Assembly: GCF_000243695.2 (NCBI RefSeq)
Contig: NZ_AHMN02000005.1
Span: 1 to 25,000 of the forward strand
Source of the DNA: Leptospira kirschneri serovar Cynopteri str. 3522 CT
Lineage (GTDB): Bacteria; Spirochaetota; Leptospiria; Leptospirales; Leptospiraceae
Reading direction: 5' to 3'
Length of the DNA: 25,000 nucleotides
Under the pieces are notes generated by a model, which saw nothing but the letters and a program-made list of their open reading frames with translations, ran no database searches and had not been told where the DNA came from. The position numbers and the translations under genes are program-made. Positions 13,297 to 23,168 of this stretch are shown here, one piece after another; the first letter of the stretch is position 1; the number at the start of each line of letters is the position of its first letter.

Positions 13297-13605
13297 ATGC
13301 TAAAATTTCAAAAAAAGACTAAACTCGCATTAGTTTCCTTTGGAACTTTTATATTTTATAATATTCCTCCCAAATATATGAACGGTAATTATACCGTTTG
13401 TCTTTTTAAGCTCATATTAAAACGAGAATGTTTTGGCTGTGGCACTGTCAGAGGTTTTTGGTGTATTTTACATTTACGATTTGAAGAAGCGCTTCGATTC
13501 AATCAGATAATTTTTATTACATTTTCTCTATTTGTCTTTTGTATTCTATATTGGACATTTAATATGGATTTCCGTAAATTAAAAAGAAATCTTCTGGGGA
13601 TTTAA
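13297..13605 (+). CDS. DUF2752 domain small membrane protein
   Basis: A 102-residue protein with an ATG start 8 bases after AAGG. The family signature is visible: an upstream Cys (C35), then CFGCGTVRGFW (C45, C48, G49, T50, R52), then the EEALRFNQ segment that corresponds to the 'A..NP' part of DUF2752. Two hydrophobic stretches (about 9-24 and 70-88) suggest a membrane protein. DUF2752 has no established function; the invariant Cys/Gly/Arg cluster suggests metal or redox chemistry, which is inference. It stands alone between MITE-like copies 3 and 4. Confidence 0.8.
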   Translation: MLKFQKKTKLALVSFGTFIFYNIPPKYMNGNYTVCLFKLILKRECFGCGTVRGFWCILHLRFEEALRFNQIIFITFSLFVFCILYWTFNMDFRKLKRNLLGI

Positions 13606-13680
13606 AATAATTTATTTAATTGATTCATAAAAATTAGAATATTCAAAATTCAATTTATATCGAGAAACAAACAACCTTTT

Positions 13681-13782
13681 AGGGCTGTTGAAAAATTAAT
13701 TCTTGATCTGTTTCCATTGTATTGAAATGTACAATTGAAGCAATTTTGTAAATCTTCACTATGGAATTTTTAAATAACTCTA
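13681..13782 (+). repeat. MITE-like repeat, copy 4 (subfamily B)
   Basis: The left end AGGGCTGTTGAAAAATTAAT pairs imperfectly with the right end GGAATTTTTAAATAACTCTA. The interior differs from subfamily A: TTCTTGATCTGTTT, then ACAATTGAAGCAATTTT and AAATCTTCACTATGGAATT. The same interior is found in copy 5 at 21302, which defines subfamily B. It lies 45 bases upstream of the desaturase start. Confidence 0.75.
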
Positions 13783-13827
13783 TTATTTACTTCACAACCC
13801 AGCTTTACAATGAAACTCTGAAATCTG

Positions 13828-14922
13828 ATGTTCCAAGCGCCACGTAGAAACCTTCCGGAAAAAACAAACCGAACGATTGCAATTTTACTATGTGCATTTT
13901 TTATTTCCATATACTTTTGGGATCTAATTTCTATTAGATCCTTTAATATATTCTATATTTTGAATATACCTGACTTGGTGTCGAGTCAGATTCAAACTTT
14001 TTCTTTCTTAGAACTTTTAGTCATAGACTCGAAAATCGTTTTCAATACAGATTTTCCAAAATGGATTTACGTTTTGAACATTTTCAAATTTATAGGATCA
14101 ATTTTCATTTCGATTCTATTATTTTTCTTATCTACAATTTTTTCTTACACTTTGTGGGCCTTAATTCACGAATGTGTTCACGGAAATTTTTCGAACTCTC
14201 GAAGTGAAAACCGCTTTTGGGGCAGATTCCTTTGTGTTCTTTTTGGAACTCCGTTTCAAATCGTTAAAACAGCTCATCTGGTTCATCATAAATTCAACCG
14301 CTCCGAAGGAGAGCGGATCGAATATATAGAAAAACATGCAGGCCCAATTTTATTCCAAAAATTTTTATACTACGTCAGACTTTTTGTGGGAACGTATTCA
14401 TTAGAAGTGTTAGGTGGTTTTCTTTTAAGTTTGCCTCTTTCTTTTACTACACCCTTTGCGGAAAAATATCTTTCCAAGTTTCCGGTATATAAGACTTTCT
14501 TTAAACAAATTCAAAAACCTGAAATTGTTCGGGAATTAAGAATCGACTCTCTATTCGTTCTTATTTTATTCGGATCTGTTTTTTATCTTTGTGGTTCGAA
14601 CACAATTTTTTTAATTTTAATTCTCATTCTTAGAGGATGGATCGTTTCTTTTTTGGATCATTCTTATCATTATGGAAAAGAATTAGAAAACGTAAATTCT
14701 GCTTACAATCTATACTTGCCGAAATTTTTCTCCTACCTATTTTTGAACTTCAACTATCACAGAGTACATCACCGTTTTCCAGGTTGTTCTTGGAACCGTC
14801 TTCCAGTTCAATTTAAAAATTCAAAGGATAGTATGGATCTTTCTTTATGGAAACAATCCATTCGACAACTTTCAGGACTTTTAATCCTTCCAGAAAAATC
14901 GAATCCTCATAAATCAATTTGA
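13828..14922 (+). CDS. Membrane fatty acid desaturase/hydroxylase family protein
   Basis: A 364-residue integral membrane protein. It has the three histidine boxes of the di-iron membrane desaturase superfamily: HECVH (H114 and H118), HLVHH (H150, H153 and H154) and HRVHH (H311, H314 and H315), with an additional DHSYH segment before the third. Hydrophobic segments lie at about 18-38, 85-112, 180-205 and 240-265. Family members use O2 and electrons from a donor to introduce double bonds or hydroxyls in lipids or carotenoids; the substrate here is not known. There is no ferredoxin or cytochrome b5 domain. The stop is followed 36 bases later by the pyrB ATG, and a possible TTG start for pyrB directly abuts it, so co-transcription with pyrB is likely. 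Confidence 0.9.
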   Translation: MFQAPRRNLPEKTNRTIAILLCAFFISIYFWDLISIRSFNIFYILNIPDLVSSQIQTFSFLELLVIDSKIVFNTDFPKWIYVLNIFKFIGSIFISILLFFLSTIFSYTLWALIHECVHGNFSNSRSENRFWGRFLCVLFGTPFQIVKTAHLVHHKFNRSEGERIEYIEKHAGPILFQKFLYYVRLFVGTYSLEVLGGFLLSLPLSFTTPFAEKYLSKFPVYKTFFKQIQKPEIVRELRIDSLFVLILFGSVFYLCGSNTIFLILILILRGWIVSFLDHSYHYGKELENVNSAYNLYLPKFFSYLFLNFNYHRVHHRFPGCSWNRLPVQFKNSKDSMDLSLWKQSIRQLSGLLILPEKSNPHKSI

Positions 14923-14958
14923 TTGTCAAAAGGGAGTTTTTTTACATTCTGTCGTTTA

Positions 14959-15885
<927 letters not shown>

Positions 15886-15890
15886 TTTCC

Positions 15891-17466
<1,576 letters not shown>

Positions 17467-17473
17467 AAGCGGG

Positions 17474-17669
17474 AGTTCCCACGTTTTAGAAACAATTTTA
17501 CAGTAAAATTTTGTCGTGCAGTAGTTCCCACAAATTAAGTCGCATTTGGCAATTTGCGAACTTTCAAGCAGTTCTAATGTCGTTAAATTTTCGTAATAGT
17601 TCCCACATTTTAGGAAAAGTCTTAGTTCCAAAATCAAACTCCATTTTTCTGAATTTGTGGGAACTATTA
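17474..17669. repeat. Cluster of AGTTCCCAC(A/G) motifs with a 14-bp perfect inverted repeat
   Basis: The motif AGTTCCCACA or a one-base variant occurs at 17474-17483, 17523-17532 and 17598-17607, and as its reverse complement TGTGGGAACT at 17656-17665. The last two belong to a perfect 14-bp inverted repeat, TAATAGTTCCCACA (17594-17607) and TGTGGGAACTATTA (17656-17669), with a 48-base loop. Further copies lie at 18381-18390 (one change) and 18427-18436. Spacing between motifs is irregular (49, 75 and 58 bases). No gene is convincing here. The cluster begins eight bases after the dapL stop, so it may also shape the dapL transcript end. Confidence 0.65.
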
Positions 17670-17715
17670 CATTTTTCTAAACGTTTTAGAATCGAAGGGA
17701 CTTTCTAAAGATGTT

Positions 17716-17755
17716 ATGTCGGAAATTTATAGAAAGTTCGCAAACTTTCCGACAT
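17716..17755. repeat. Nested hairpin downstream of dapL
   Basis: ATGTCGGAAA (17716-17725) and TTTCCGACAT (17746-17755) are perfect reverse complements. Inside them, GAAAGTT and AACTTTC can form a second stem with a CGCA loop, and the two stems compete for the same right-arm bases. It is a possible terminator or a repeat remnant; there is no T-run directly after it. Confidence 0.4.
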
Positions 17756-17831
17756 CGTAGAAACTTCGTCATTTCATTAGAAATTTCTAAAATAGAATGA
17801 TTGATACCTTTTTCAGGTTTGACACAAGCTA

Positions 17832-18258
17832 TTAATTAACGTGAGTTCGACGTAAGAAAATTGGGGCGAATAATAAACTCAGGTGCAACGAGGGTCGTCG
17901 TCGCAGCTCGCAAATTTTATAGTTAAAATGGCTCACAACCTAAAACGCGATCCATAGAGAGCGTTTTACTGAGTTTCAAACGCGATCCATAGAGAGCGTT
18001 TTACTGAGTTTCAAACGCGATCCATAGAGAGCGTTTTACTGAGTTTCAAACGCGATCCATAGAGAGCGTTTTACTGAGTTTCAAACACGATCCATAGAGA
18101 GCGTTTTACTGAGTTTCAAACACGATCCATAGAGAGCGTTTTACTGAGTTCTTTTCGCTCCAATTCCTTCGGAATTTTTCAAACTTAGGCGCTGCTCTCT
18201 ACGGATCACAGCATAATAATCGCTTTCGCATTTGTTACGCCCTGCTCACGTTAATTAG
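17832..18258 (+). repeat. Long copy of the 9.8-kb repeat element, carrying tandem repeats
   Basis: The element spans 17840-18250 with inverted ends CGTGAGTTCGACGTAA and GTTACGCCCTGCTCACG. The flanks TTAATTAA (17832-17839) and TTAATTAG (18251-18258) match at 7 of 8 bases, again like a target-site duplication. The ends and several interior blocks match the element at 9823-9960 in inverse orientation. This copy adds a tandem-repeat block and a 40-base segment (about 18179-18219) not present in the short copy. That segment includes GCTCTCTACGGATC, which is the reverse complement of most of one tandem unit with one change. Confidence 0.75.
17943..18150 (+). repeat. 35-bp tandem repeat, six copies (VNTR-like)
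   Basis: Six head-to-tail units of 35 bp begin at 17943, 17978, 18013, 18048, 18083 and 18118; the last is slightly short. Units 1-4 read AAACGCGATCC and units 5-6 read AAACACGATCC; otherwise they are identical. Each of units 1-4 can fold into a small hairpin, AAACGC pairing with GCGTTT across 12 bases; the G-to-A change in units 5-6 breaks one pair. The array resembles the class of tandem repeats used to type Leptospira strains, so the copy number probably varies. There is no coding role. Confidence 0.92.
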
Positions 18259-18696
18259 ATCTACAGAATAGAATACCTAAAGTTCTTTCTCCGAAAAGGG
18301 AATTCCTTTCAAAAGTTATGATACTCTAATATAACGCAAATTTGGCGTAAGAATAGGAGAAAGAATTTTCTAGAAGTAGTAGTTCCTACAATCTTAGAAG
18401 TTGTTCGTAAAATCATGATTTGTGGTAGTTCCCACATTTTCGGAATTGATCGAGAATGACGGAACATTTTCTTACGAAAGTAAAAACTCCATTTACTACC
18501 CGAACGCATAAAATGGTACCAAAAATTAATGGGAAATTTTTTTAAAAGAAGCCCTCTCAAAATTGCGCTAAACTTAGAATCGTTGGCTTTTTTGTGTGAG
18601 ATCCCACGTTTTAAATTTTGAAACAGACTTAAGAATAGTATTATTTTCATGCGTTCGAGTAGTAAAATTAAAATTCTTTTAGCAAATTTCAGAGAA
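18259..18696. other. Intergenic stretch without a supported gene
   Basis: AT-rich sequence containing two more AGTTCC(C/T)ACA motifs (18381-18390, 18427-18436) and a degenerate one (near 18600). A minus-strand open frame of 113 codons (18309-18650) crosses these motifs but shows no domain and is probably chance. No RNA gene or clear promoter is visible. Confidence 0.45.
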
Positions 18697-18785
18697 ACGA
18701 CCGTTTGATTAAAAATCTCTAACTCGACAAAACCCCGTTTCAGTGCAAAATAATAGGTATTTTATTTTATAGTTCTGAGTAAGCA
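18697..18785 (-). repeat. Degenerate leader-like sequence, copy near 18.7 kb
   Basis: On the plus strand, TGCAAAATAATAGGTATTTT (18744-18763) and the following TATAGTTCTGAGT closely match TGCAAAATATTAGGTGTTTT at 21942-21961 and its TATAGTTACGAGT. The left part (ATTAAAAATCTCTAA) is weakly similar to the matching part near 21.89 kb. The 21.9-kb copy in turn resembles the leader of the virulence-modifying gene, so this looks like an older remnant of the same sequence in minus orientation. Confidence 0.45.
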
Positions 18786-18913
18786 AAAATATTCATTCTA
18801 TATTTTTTGACATCAAACCTCATTTTACACGAAAACAAAAAAGAAATCATAAATAAATGACTTAAATATAAAAATTTACCATCTACTCGCTGTTAGTTCC
18901 AAACACACAATAA

Positions 18914-19312
18914 ATGCAAATCACAAAAGCATTTACCATTTTTTTGGTAAGCATAGGCTGTCTGGTTTTTGGAACTTGCGGCGAACAGAACAGCGATGAA
19001 AGTAAAACTTTGCTGCCTATCTTGGAGATTTCCTCCTCCAATCTTTTGGTGAACCCTACAATGATAAACACCCAAAACATGAGTGTCGACCCAGAGTCTG
19101 AACCGGAACGTACCATGGGGCTGGGGAATCAGAAAGGATTTTCCATGGCACGGCAGAAATGGTGCTGTAACGTTTACACTCAATGGAAAAGGTTATTATG
19201 GTCTGGGTATCGATAACAACAGTACACTCCGGTCAATAAAACACAGGAAATCATGGCGGTTTTAAACCGCCGTGATTTTTACGATTCTAAAGAAAAGATA
19301 AAAGGAAAGTAA
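18914..19312 (+). pseudogene. Decayed kelch-repeat lipoprotein gene
   Basis: The frame from the ATG at 18914 encodes a lipoprotein-type signal (hydrophobic run, then Cys at IGC or GTC) and about 65 residues of linker. It then loses sense near 19110 and stops at 19214-19216. In another frame from about 19083, GWGIRKDFPWHGRNGAVTFT and LNGKGYYGLGIDNN read as one kelch-type repeat; the GAV-F-NGKGY-GLG pattern is typical of bacterial kelch proteins. After it, the original frame resumes and ends EIMAVLNRRDFYDSKEKIKG, closing with TAA directly before the next ATG. This suggests a kelch lipoprotein gene that has lost its middle and suffered frameshifts. The last part could instead belong to something else. 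Confidence 0.55.
19248..19280 (+). terminator. Terminator-like hairpin
   Basis: A near-perfect palindrome: AAATCATGGCGGTTT on the left and AAACCGCCGTGATTT on the right around a central T, with one G-T wobble and a short run of T after it. Its shape suits an intrinsic terminator. It overlaps the possible remnant of the kelch reading frame and lies only 32 bases before the DUF4907 start, so a chance palindrome in old coding sequence is also possible. Confidence 0.45.
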
Positions 19313-19689
19313 ATGTTTACCATAAAAAGATCAGTTATCTTATTTATCATTCTTATCGTATTTACGGGTTGTGATCAACCTAAACGAGAAAAACAATCTG
19401 TAGACCAAGCTTCTTTAAAAGAAGCGAAGTTCCAAATCAAAACTTATCAAAGTGATTCGGGTGGATACGGTTATGACGTCTTTGTAAATGCAACACGTAT
19501 GATTCATCAACCAAATATACCGGGCCAGGAGTTAAGGGATTCGATCTAGAAAGCCAAACCGAACAAACAGCAAATTTAGTTATTGATAAATTACGGAGTG
19601 GAATTATACCACCTACCATAACGGAACAAGAAATCGATTTGATTCTTAGATCTAAGAACCAGACGACTAAAAATATAACTCGACCTTAA
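19313..19689 (+). pseudogene. Frameshifted DUF4907-type lipoprotein gene
   Basis: The ATG at 19313 has AAAGGAAAG upstream. The first 70 residues comprise a lipoprotein signal ending FTGC (C20 or nearby), a charged linker, and YGYDVFVNATRMIHQPNIP, which matches the core of DUF4907. The frame is lost near 19523-19525 and stops at 19549. Reading one frame over, from the CCA at 19525, gives PGVKGFDLESQTEQTANLV, IDKLRSGIIPPTITEQEI and an end at TAA 19687-19689, which is exactly the rest of the DUF4907 pattern. A single missing base near CCGGGCCAGG explains the break. DUF4907 is unknown in function; I recall it next to kelch proteins in other bacteria, which fits the remnant upstream. Confidence 0.7.
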
Positions 19690-20088
19690 CCAAGTATAAC
19701 TTCCGATTACAACCGAACTCATTGTTTCACACTTTTGCTAAAAAGAAAACGTGGATAAAACGAGACGATCAAAAAATTAAGTCATTCTATTAAAGCAAAC
19801 AATAACTGTACTTTCAAAATATAAGAATCTACGATTCACTAAAATCTTAAAAATCTTTTTGACAAATTCGAATTCTTTCTTAATACAATCTTTCTAGGAA
19901 GAGGATAAGTAAAAATATTTCTTCTCGATTTTTGCCTATCCGAAATAACTCAGACAAAGAAAACAAGTTATATTCAATGATGTAATATCAGAATGGTACA
20001 TTATGATTTTAATTCTATGAAAGTTAACTCTGGGATTCAATAAAGATTTCTTAAAATACATTGAGAACAAAAGACTAAAGGTCGCCGA
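19690..20088. other. Intergenic stretch upstream of the acyltransferase gene
   Basis: No gene, repeat or RNA is evident. It contains a promoter-like sequence (see 19859-19889) and ends with AAAGG seven bases before the TTG start at 20089. Confidence 0.4.
19859..19889 (+). promoter_or_regulatory. Possible sigma-70-type promoter
   Basis: TTGACA at 19859-19864 is a perfect -35 box. TACAAT at 19884-19889 is a good -10 box, but the 19-base spacer is long; TAATAC at 19881-19886 gives 16. If used, it would drive the acyltransferase gene with a leader of about 190 bases. The AT-rich background makes chance matches common. Confidence 0.3.
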
Positions 20089-21240
<1,152 letters not shown>

Positions 21241-21301
21241 AACTACACAAACCCACATCCATGGATAAAATTAGATTTTAAATTGAATATCAAAAGTAAA
21301 A

Positions 21302-21402
21302 TAGAGTTGTTGAAAATTAATTCTTGATCTGTTTGTATTGGATTGAATGGACAATTGAAGCAATTTTACGAATCTTCACTATGGAATTTTTCGACAACTC
21401 TA
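21302..21402 (+). repeat. MITE-like repeat, copy 5 (subfamily B)
   Basis: The ends are TAGAGTTGTTGAAAATTAAT and GGAATTTTTCGACAACTCTA, bounded by TA. The interior has TTCTTGATCTGTTT, ACAATTGAAGCAATTTTACG and AATCTTCACTATGG, matching copy 4. It is 61 bases after the acyltransferase stop and 20 bases before the third copy of the other repeat element, so two unrelated repeat families sit side by side. Confidence 0.78.
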
Positions 21403-21422
21403 ATGATTAAAATCTAAAATAA

Positions 21423-21690
21423 CGTGAGTTCGACGTAATAAAATTAGGGCTAATCCGGCTTACCACAGGCAGCCGGACCGCGCTTTCAGCTTCGGTCAAG
21501 TTATTATAAAACTACAGAATCAGATTCAATTTTCATAAAATACCAATAACTTGACCCTAAAACGCGACCCTTAGGAGAGCGTTTTGCTGAGTTTCAAACG
21601 CGACCTGTCAAACGACCCATGGGAGTGAGACGCTTTAGTTTGAGAGAGCGTTCTGCTGAGTTTCTCTACGCTTCAATCGCTTTCGCATCG
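21423..21690 (+). repeat. Third, degenerate copy of the 9.8/17.8-kb repeat element
   Basis: The left end is CGTGAGTTCGACGTAA, identical to the 17.8-kb copy. The right side keeps CTTCAATCGCTTTCGCAT but lacks the expected inverted end. The interior differs: a 7-bp stem TCCGGCT/AGCCGGA (21454-21460, 21471-21477), a perfect 12-bp inverted repeat GGTCAAGTTATT/AATAACTTGACC (21494-21505, 21545-21556), then two relatives of the 35-bp tandem unit (21559-21593 and about 21594-21665). The second unit is interrupted by about 36 bases with TCAAAC/GTTTGA ends. Confidence 0.65.
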
Positions 21691-21737
21691 GATTTTATAG
21701 AATTTACGTAAAACGGCACTTCGGGATAAATATTTAG

Positions 21738-21911
21738 ATGCTCAATTCTATAGAGATGAGTAATATCTAAAAATCCGGCTTTTACAAAAATTAAAAATAC
21801 CAAATAACCCATGTCTGAAAAGTAAAATGCCGCATCAAAAAAATAAAACCATCGAAATTGAAATTATCTGGTGATCAGATAAAAATTACTGATCTCTATA
21901 AAATTGAGTAC
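21738..21911. repeat. Inverted pair of leader-like segments
   Basis: CTCAATTCTATAGAGATGAG and the next four bases (21741-21764) match the reverse complement of 21886-21909 at 22 of 24 positions. The same 24 bases occur at 23117-23140, just before the virulence-modifying gene, with 23 of 24 identical to the 21.89-kb copy. On the minus strand the similarity of the second arm continues to about 21980, through GCTTTGT and TATTTTGCA. No gene lies between the arms. Confidence 0.6.
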
Positions 21912-22184
21912 CGTTAATTTTATCACAAAGCACTGATTCCATGCAAAATATTAGGTGTTTTATTATATAGTTACGAGTCGTAGTTCGATTTCTTTTAAAG
22001 TTTTTGAAGCCATGTAAAAAACATTCAATCTTTCAACTTTGTTTATAACGTTTTAATTCACAACCATCCGTATTGTTCATATTCTATCCTTTCTATGTGA
22101 AGTAATAACTTTTATTTCGTAATAATATAAAACGTATTTATCTTAACCGTCACTATTCTTGCTTCATCACCGATCATCAGTTGA

Positions 22185-22287
22185 TAGAGGTTGTTGAAAA
22201 ATCAATACTCCATCTGCTTCTGTTTCATTGAAACGATTGATTGAAGCGGTTTTGTTAAACTCCACTACGGAATTTTTCAACAACTCC
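22185..22287 (+). repeat. MITE-like repeat, copy 6 (subfamily A)
   Basis: The left end TAGAGGTTGTTGAAAAATC has one extra G and the right end is GGAATTTTTCAACAACTCC. The interior has CTCCATCTGCTTCTGTTTC, GATTGATTGAAGCGGTTTTG and AACTCCACTACGG. It has the same orientation as the other five copies. CGATCATCA lies shortly upstream (22171-22179), as it does before copy 1. Confidence 0.75.
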
Positions 22288-23073
22288 ATTAAAGATCTAT
22301 TTTATAAAGCCTTTAGCTAAAACTATATGAGTTTTCAAAACTTGAAAAATTATAGAATAGAGATAAAATACAATTCACATATATGTATAAAATAAACGGA
22401 TTATAATTCGCTTCCATTAAAATATTCCAAATAATCAATATTCTCACATTCATTGAGAAATGAAAAATGACAAAAGGTGAAAATGATGAAGAAATTTTTG
22501 ATAATTTGAATCAATTCCTTTTTTATTAGGAATTCTAGACGATTTATATACATCAGCAAGAACATAATCGTAATGTTTAATAGAGAAAGAAAAGTTTGGA
22601 AACGTTACTTCTTGGCTTGAACTTGTAGAATAAGCTGGGTTCGTAAAGACGGATTTTTGCATACACTACAATCTTCGTCTCTTTGTGTAATAACAAAAAA
22701 CGTAATTTAAAATAGGCTTTTTCAGATAGAACGCGGATTAAAAGCAAAATACCAACTCTTTCAATTTTTAAAACTTCCATTTCTCAGGCTTTTAAACTTT
22801 AAAAACGTGAGCATTCTCACTAAAAAGTTTCACAATAAAGGATTTGTTTAAAAAAATTTACAAGAGATGTAATCTGTATTATACGAACTTCATCACAAAA
22901 AATGAATATTTAAATGAAAATTAATTTAAAAATATTGGAAACGTTTTGCTTAAAAGATTTTAACACAGTTCTAAACTCAGGATAACGATCGAAACTAAAA
23001 TGTAATTGATGTAGTGTGCTCCTCATCCACTAATTGACTGTATCTTACCCATAGCTTATAACAGAGTGTTCAG
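22288..23073. other. AT-rich stretch with only doubtful coding remnants
   Basis: Two overlapping minus-strand open frames (22577-22780, 67 codons, and 22450-22662, 70 codons) could be pieces of one frameshifted gene, since the first has a plausible N-terminus and the second continues in another frame. I recognise no domain in either. The remainder is AT-rich with no RNA gene or recurrent repeat that I can see. Confidence 0.3.
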
Positions 23074-23168
23074 TATTTTGCAGCAAAACAAGGCTTTGTA
23101 ATAAAAAATCATGATACTCAATTTTATAAAGATCAGTAATTTTATATATAAAAAAGGGGAAGGTAAGT
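23074..23168 (+). promoter_or_regulatory. Leader of the virulence-modifying gene
   Basis: This stretch, from TATTTTGCA (23074-23082) through GGCTTTGTAATAAAA and CTCAATTTTATAAAGATCAG (23117-23136), is also present in inverse orientation at 21881-21950 with nearly the same internal spacing (43 versus 41 bases between the two landmarks). It ends with a strong AGGGGAAGG ribosome-binding sequence a few bases before the ATG. A shared leader among paralogues of this gene family would explain the repeats. I cannot place the promoter boxes with confidence. Confidence 0.5.

Noticed and set aside
11482..13782. Integron-like gene cassette array with attC-type sites
   Set aside because: The repeats start with GTTGTTG and end with CAACAAC, the opposite layout to attC sites (which start RYYYAAC and end GTTRRRY). 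Gene orientation is mixed and no integrase is in the window.
17943..18150. CRISPR array
   Set aside because: The 35-bp units are directly contiguous with no unique spacers, and there are no cas genes; it is a tandem repeat.
18309..18650. Minus-strand gene of 113 codons
   Set aside because: No domain or signal; part of its sequence is just translation of the TGTGGGAACT-type repeats. Probably chance.
18914..19216. Intact 100-residue lipoprotein
   Set aside because: The signal sequence is good, but the C-terminal third is out of frame with a clear kelch-type repeat encoded in another frame, so a broken gene is the better reading.
19313..19549. Intact 78-residue lipoprotein
   Set aside because: The DUF4907 pattern breaks at residue 70 and continues in another frame to 19689, so this is a frameshifted gene.
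22450..22780. Frameshifted minus-strand gene
   Set aside because: Two short open frames overlap and could be one broken gene, but neither shows a family motif, so I do not list it as a pseudogene.
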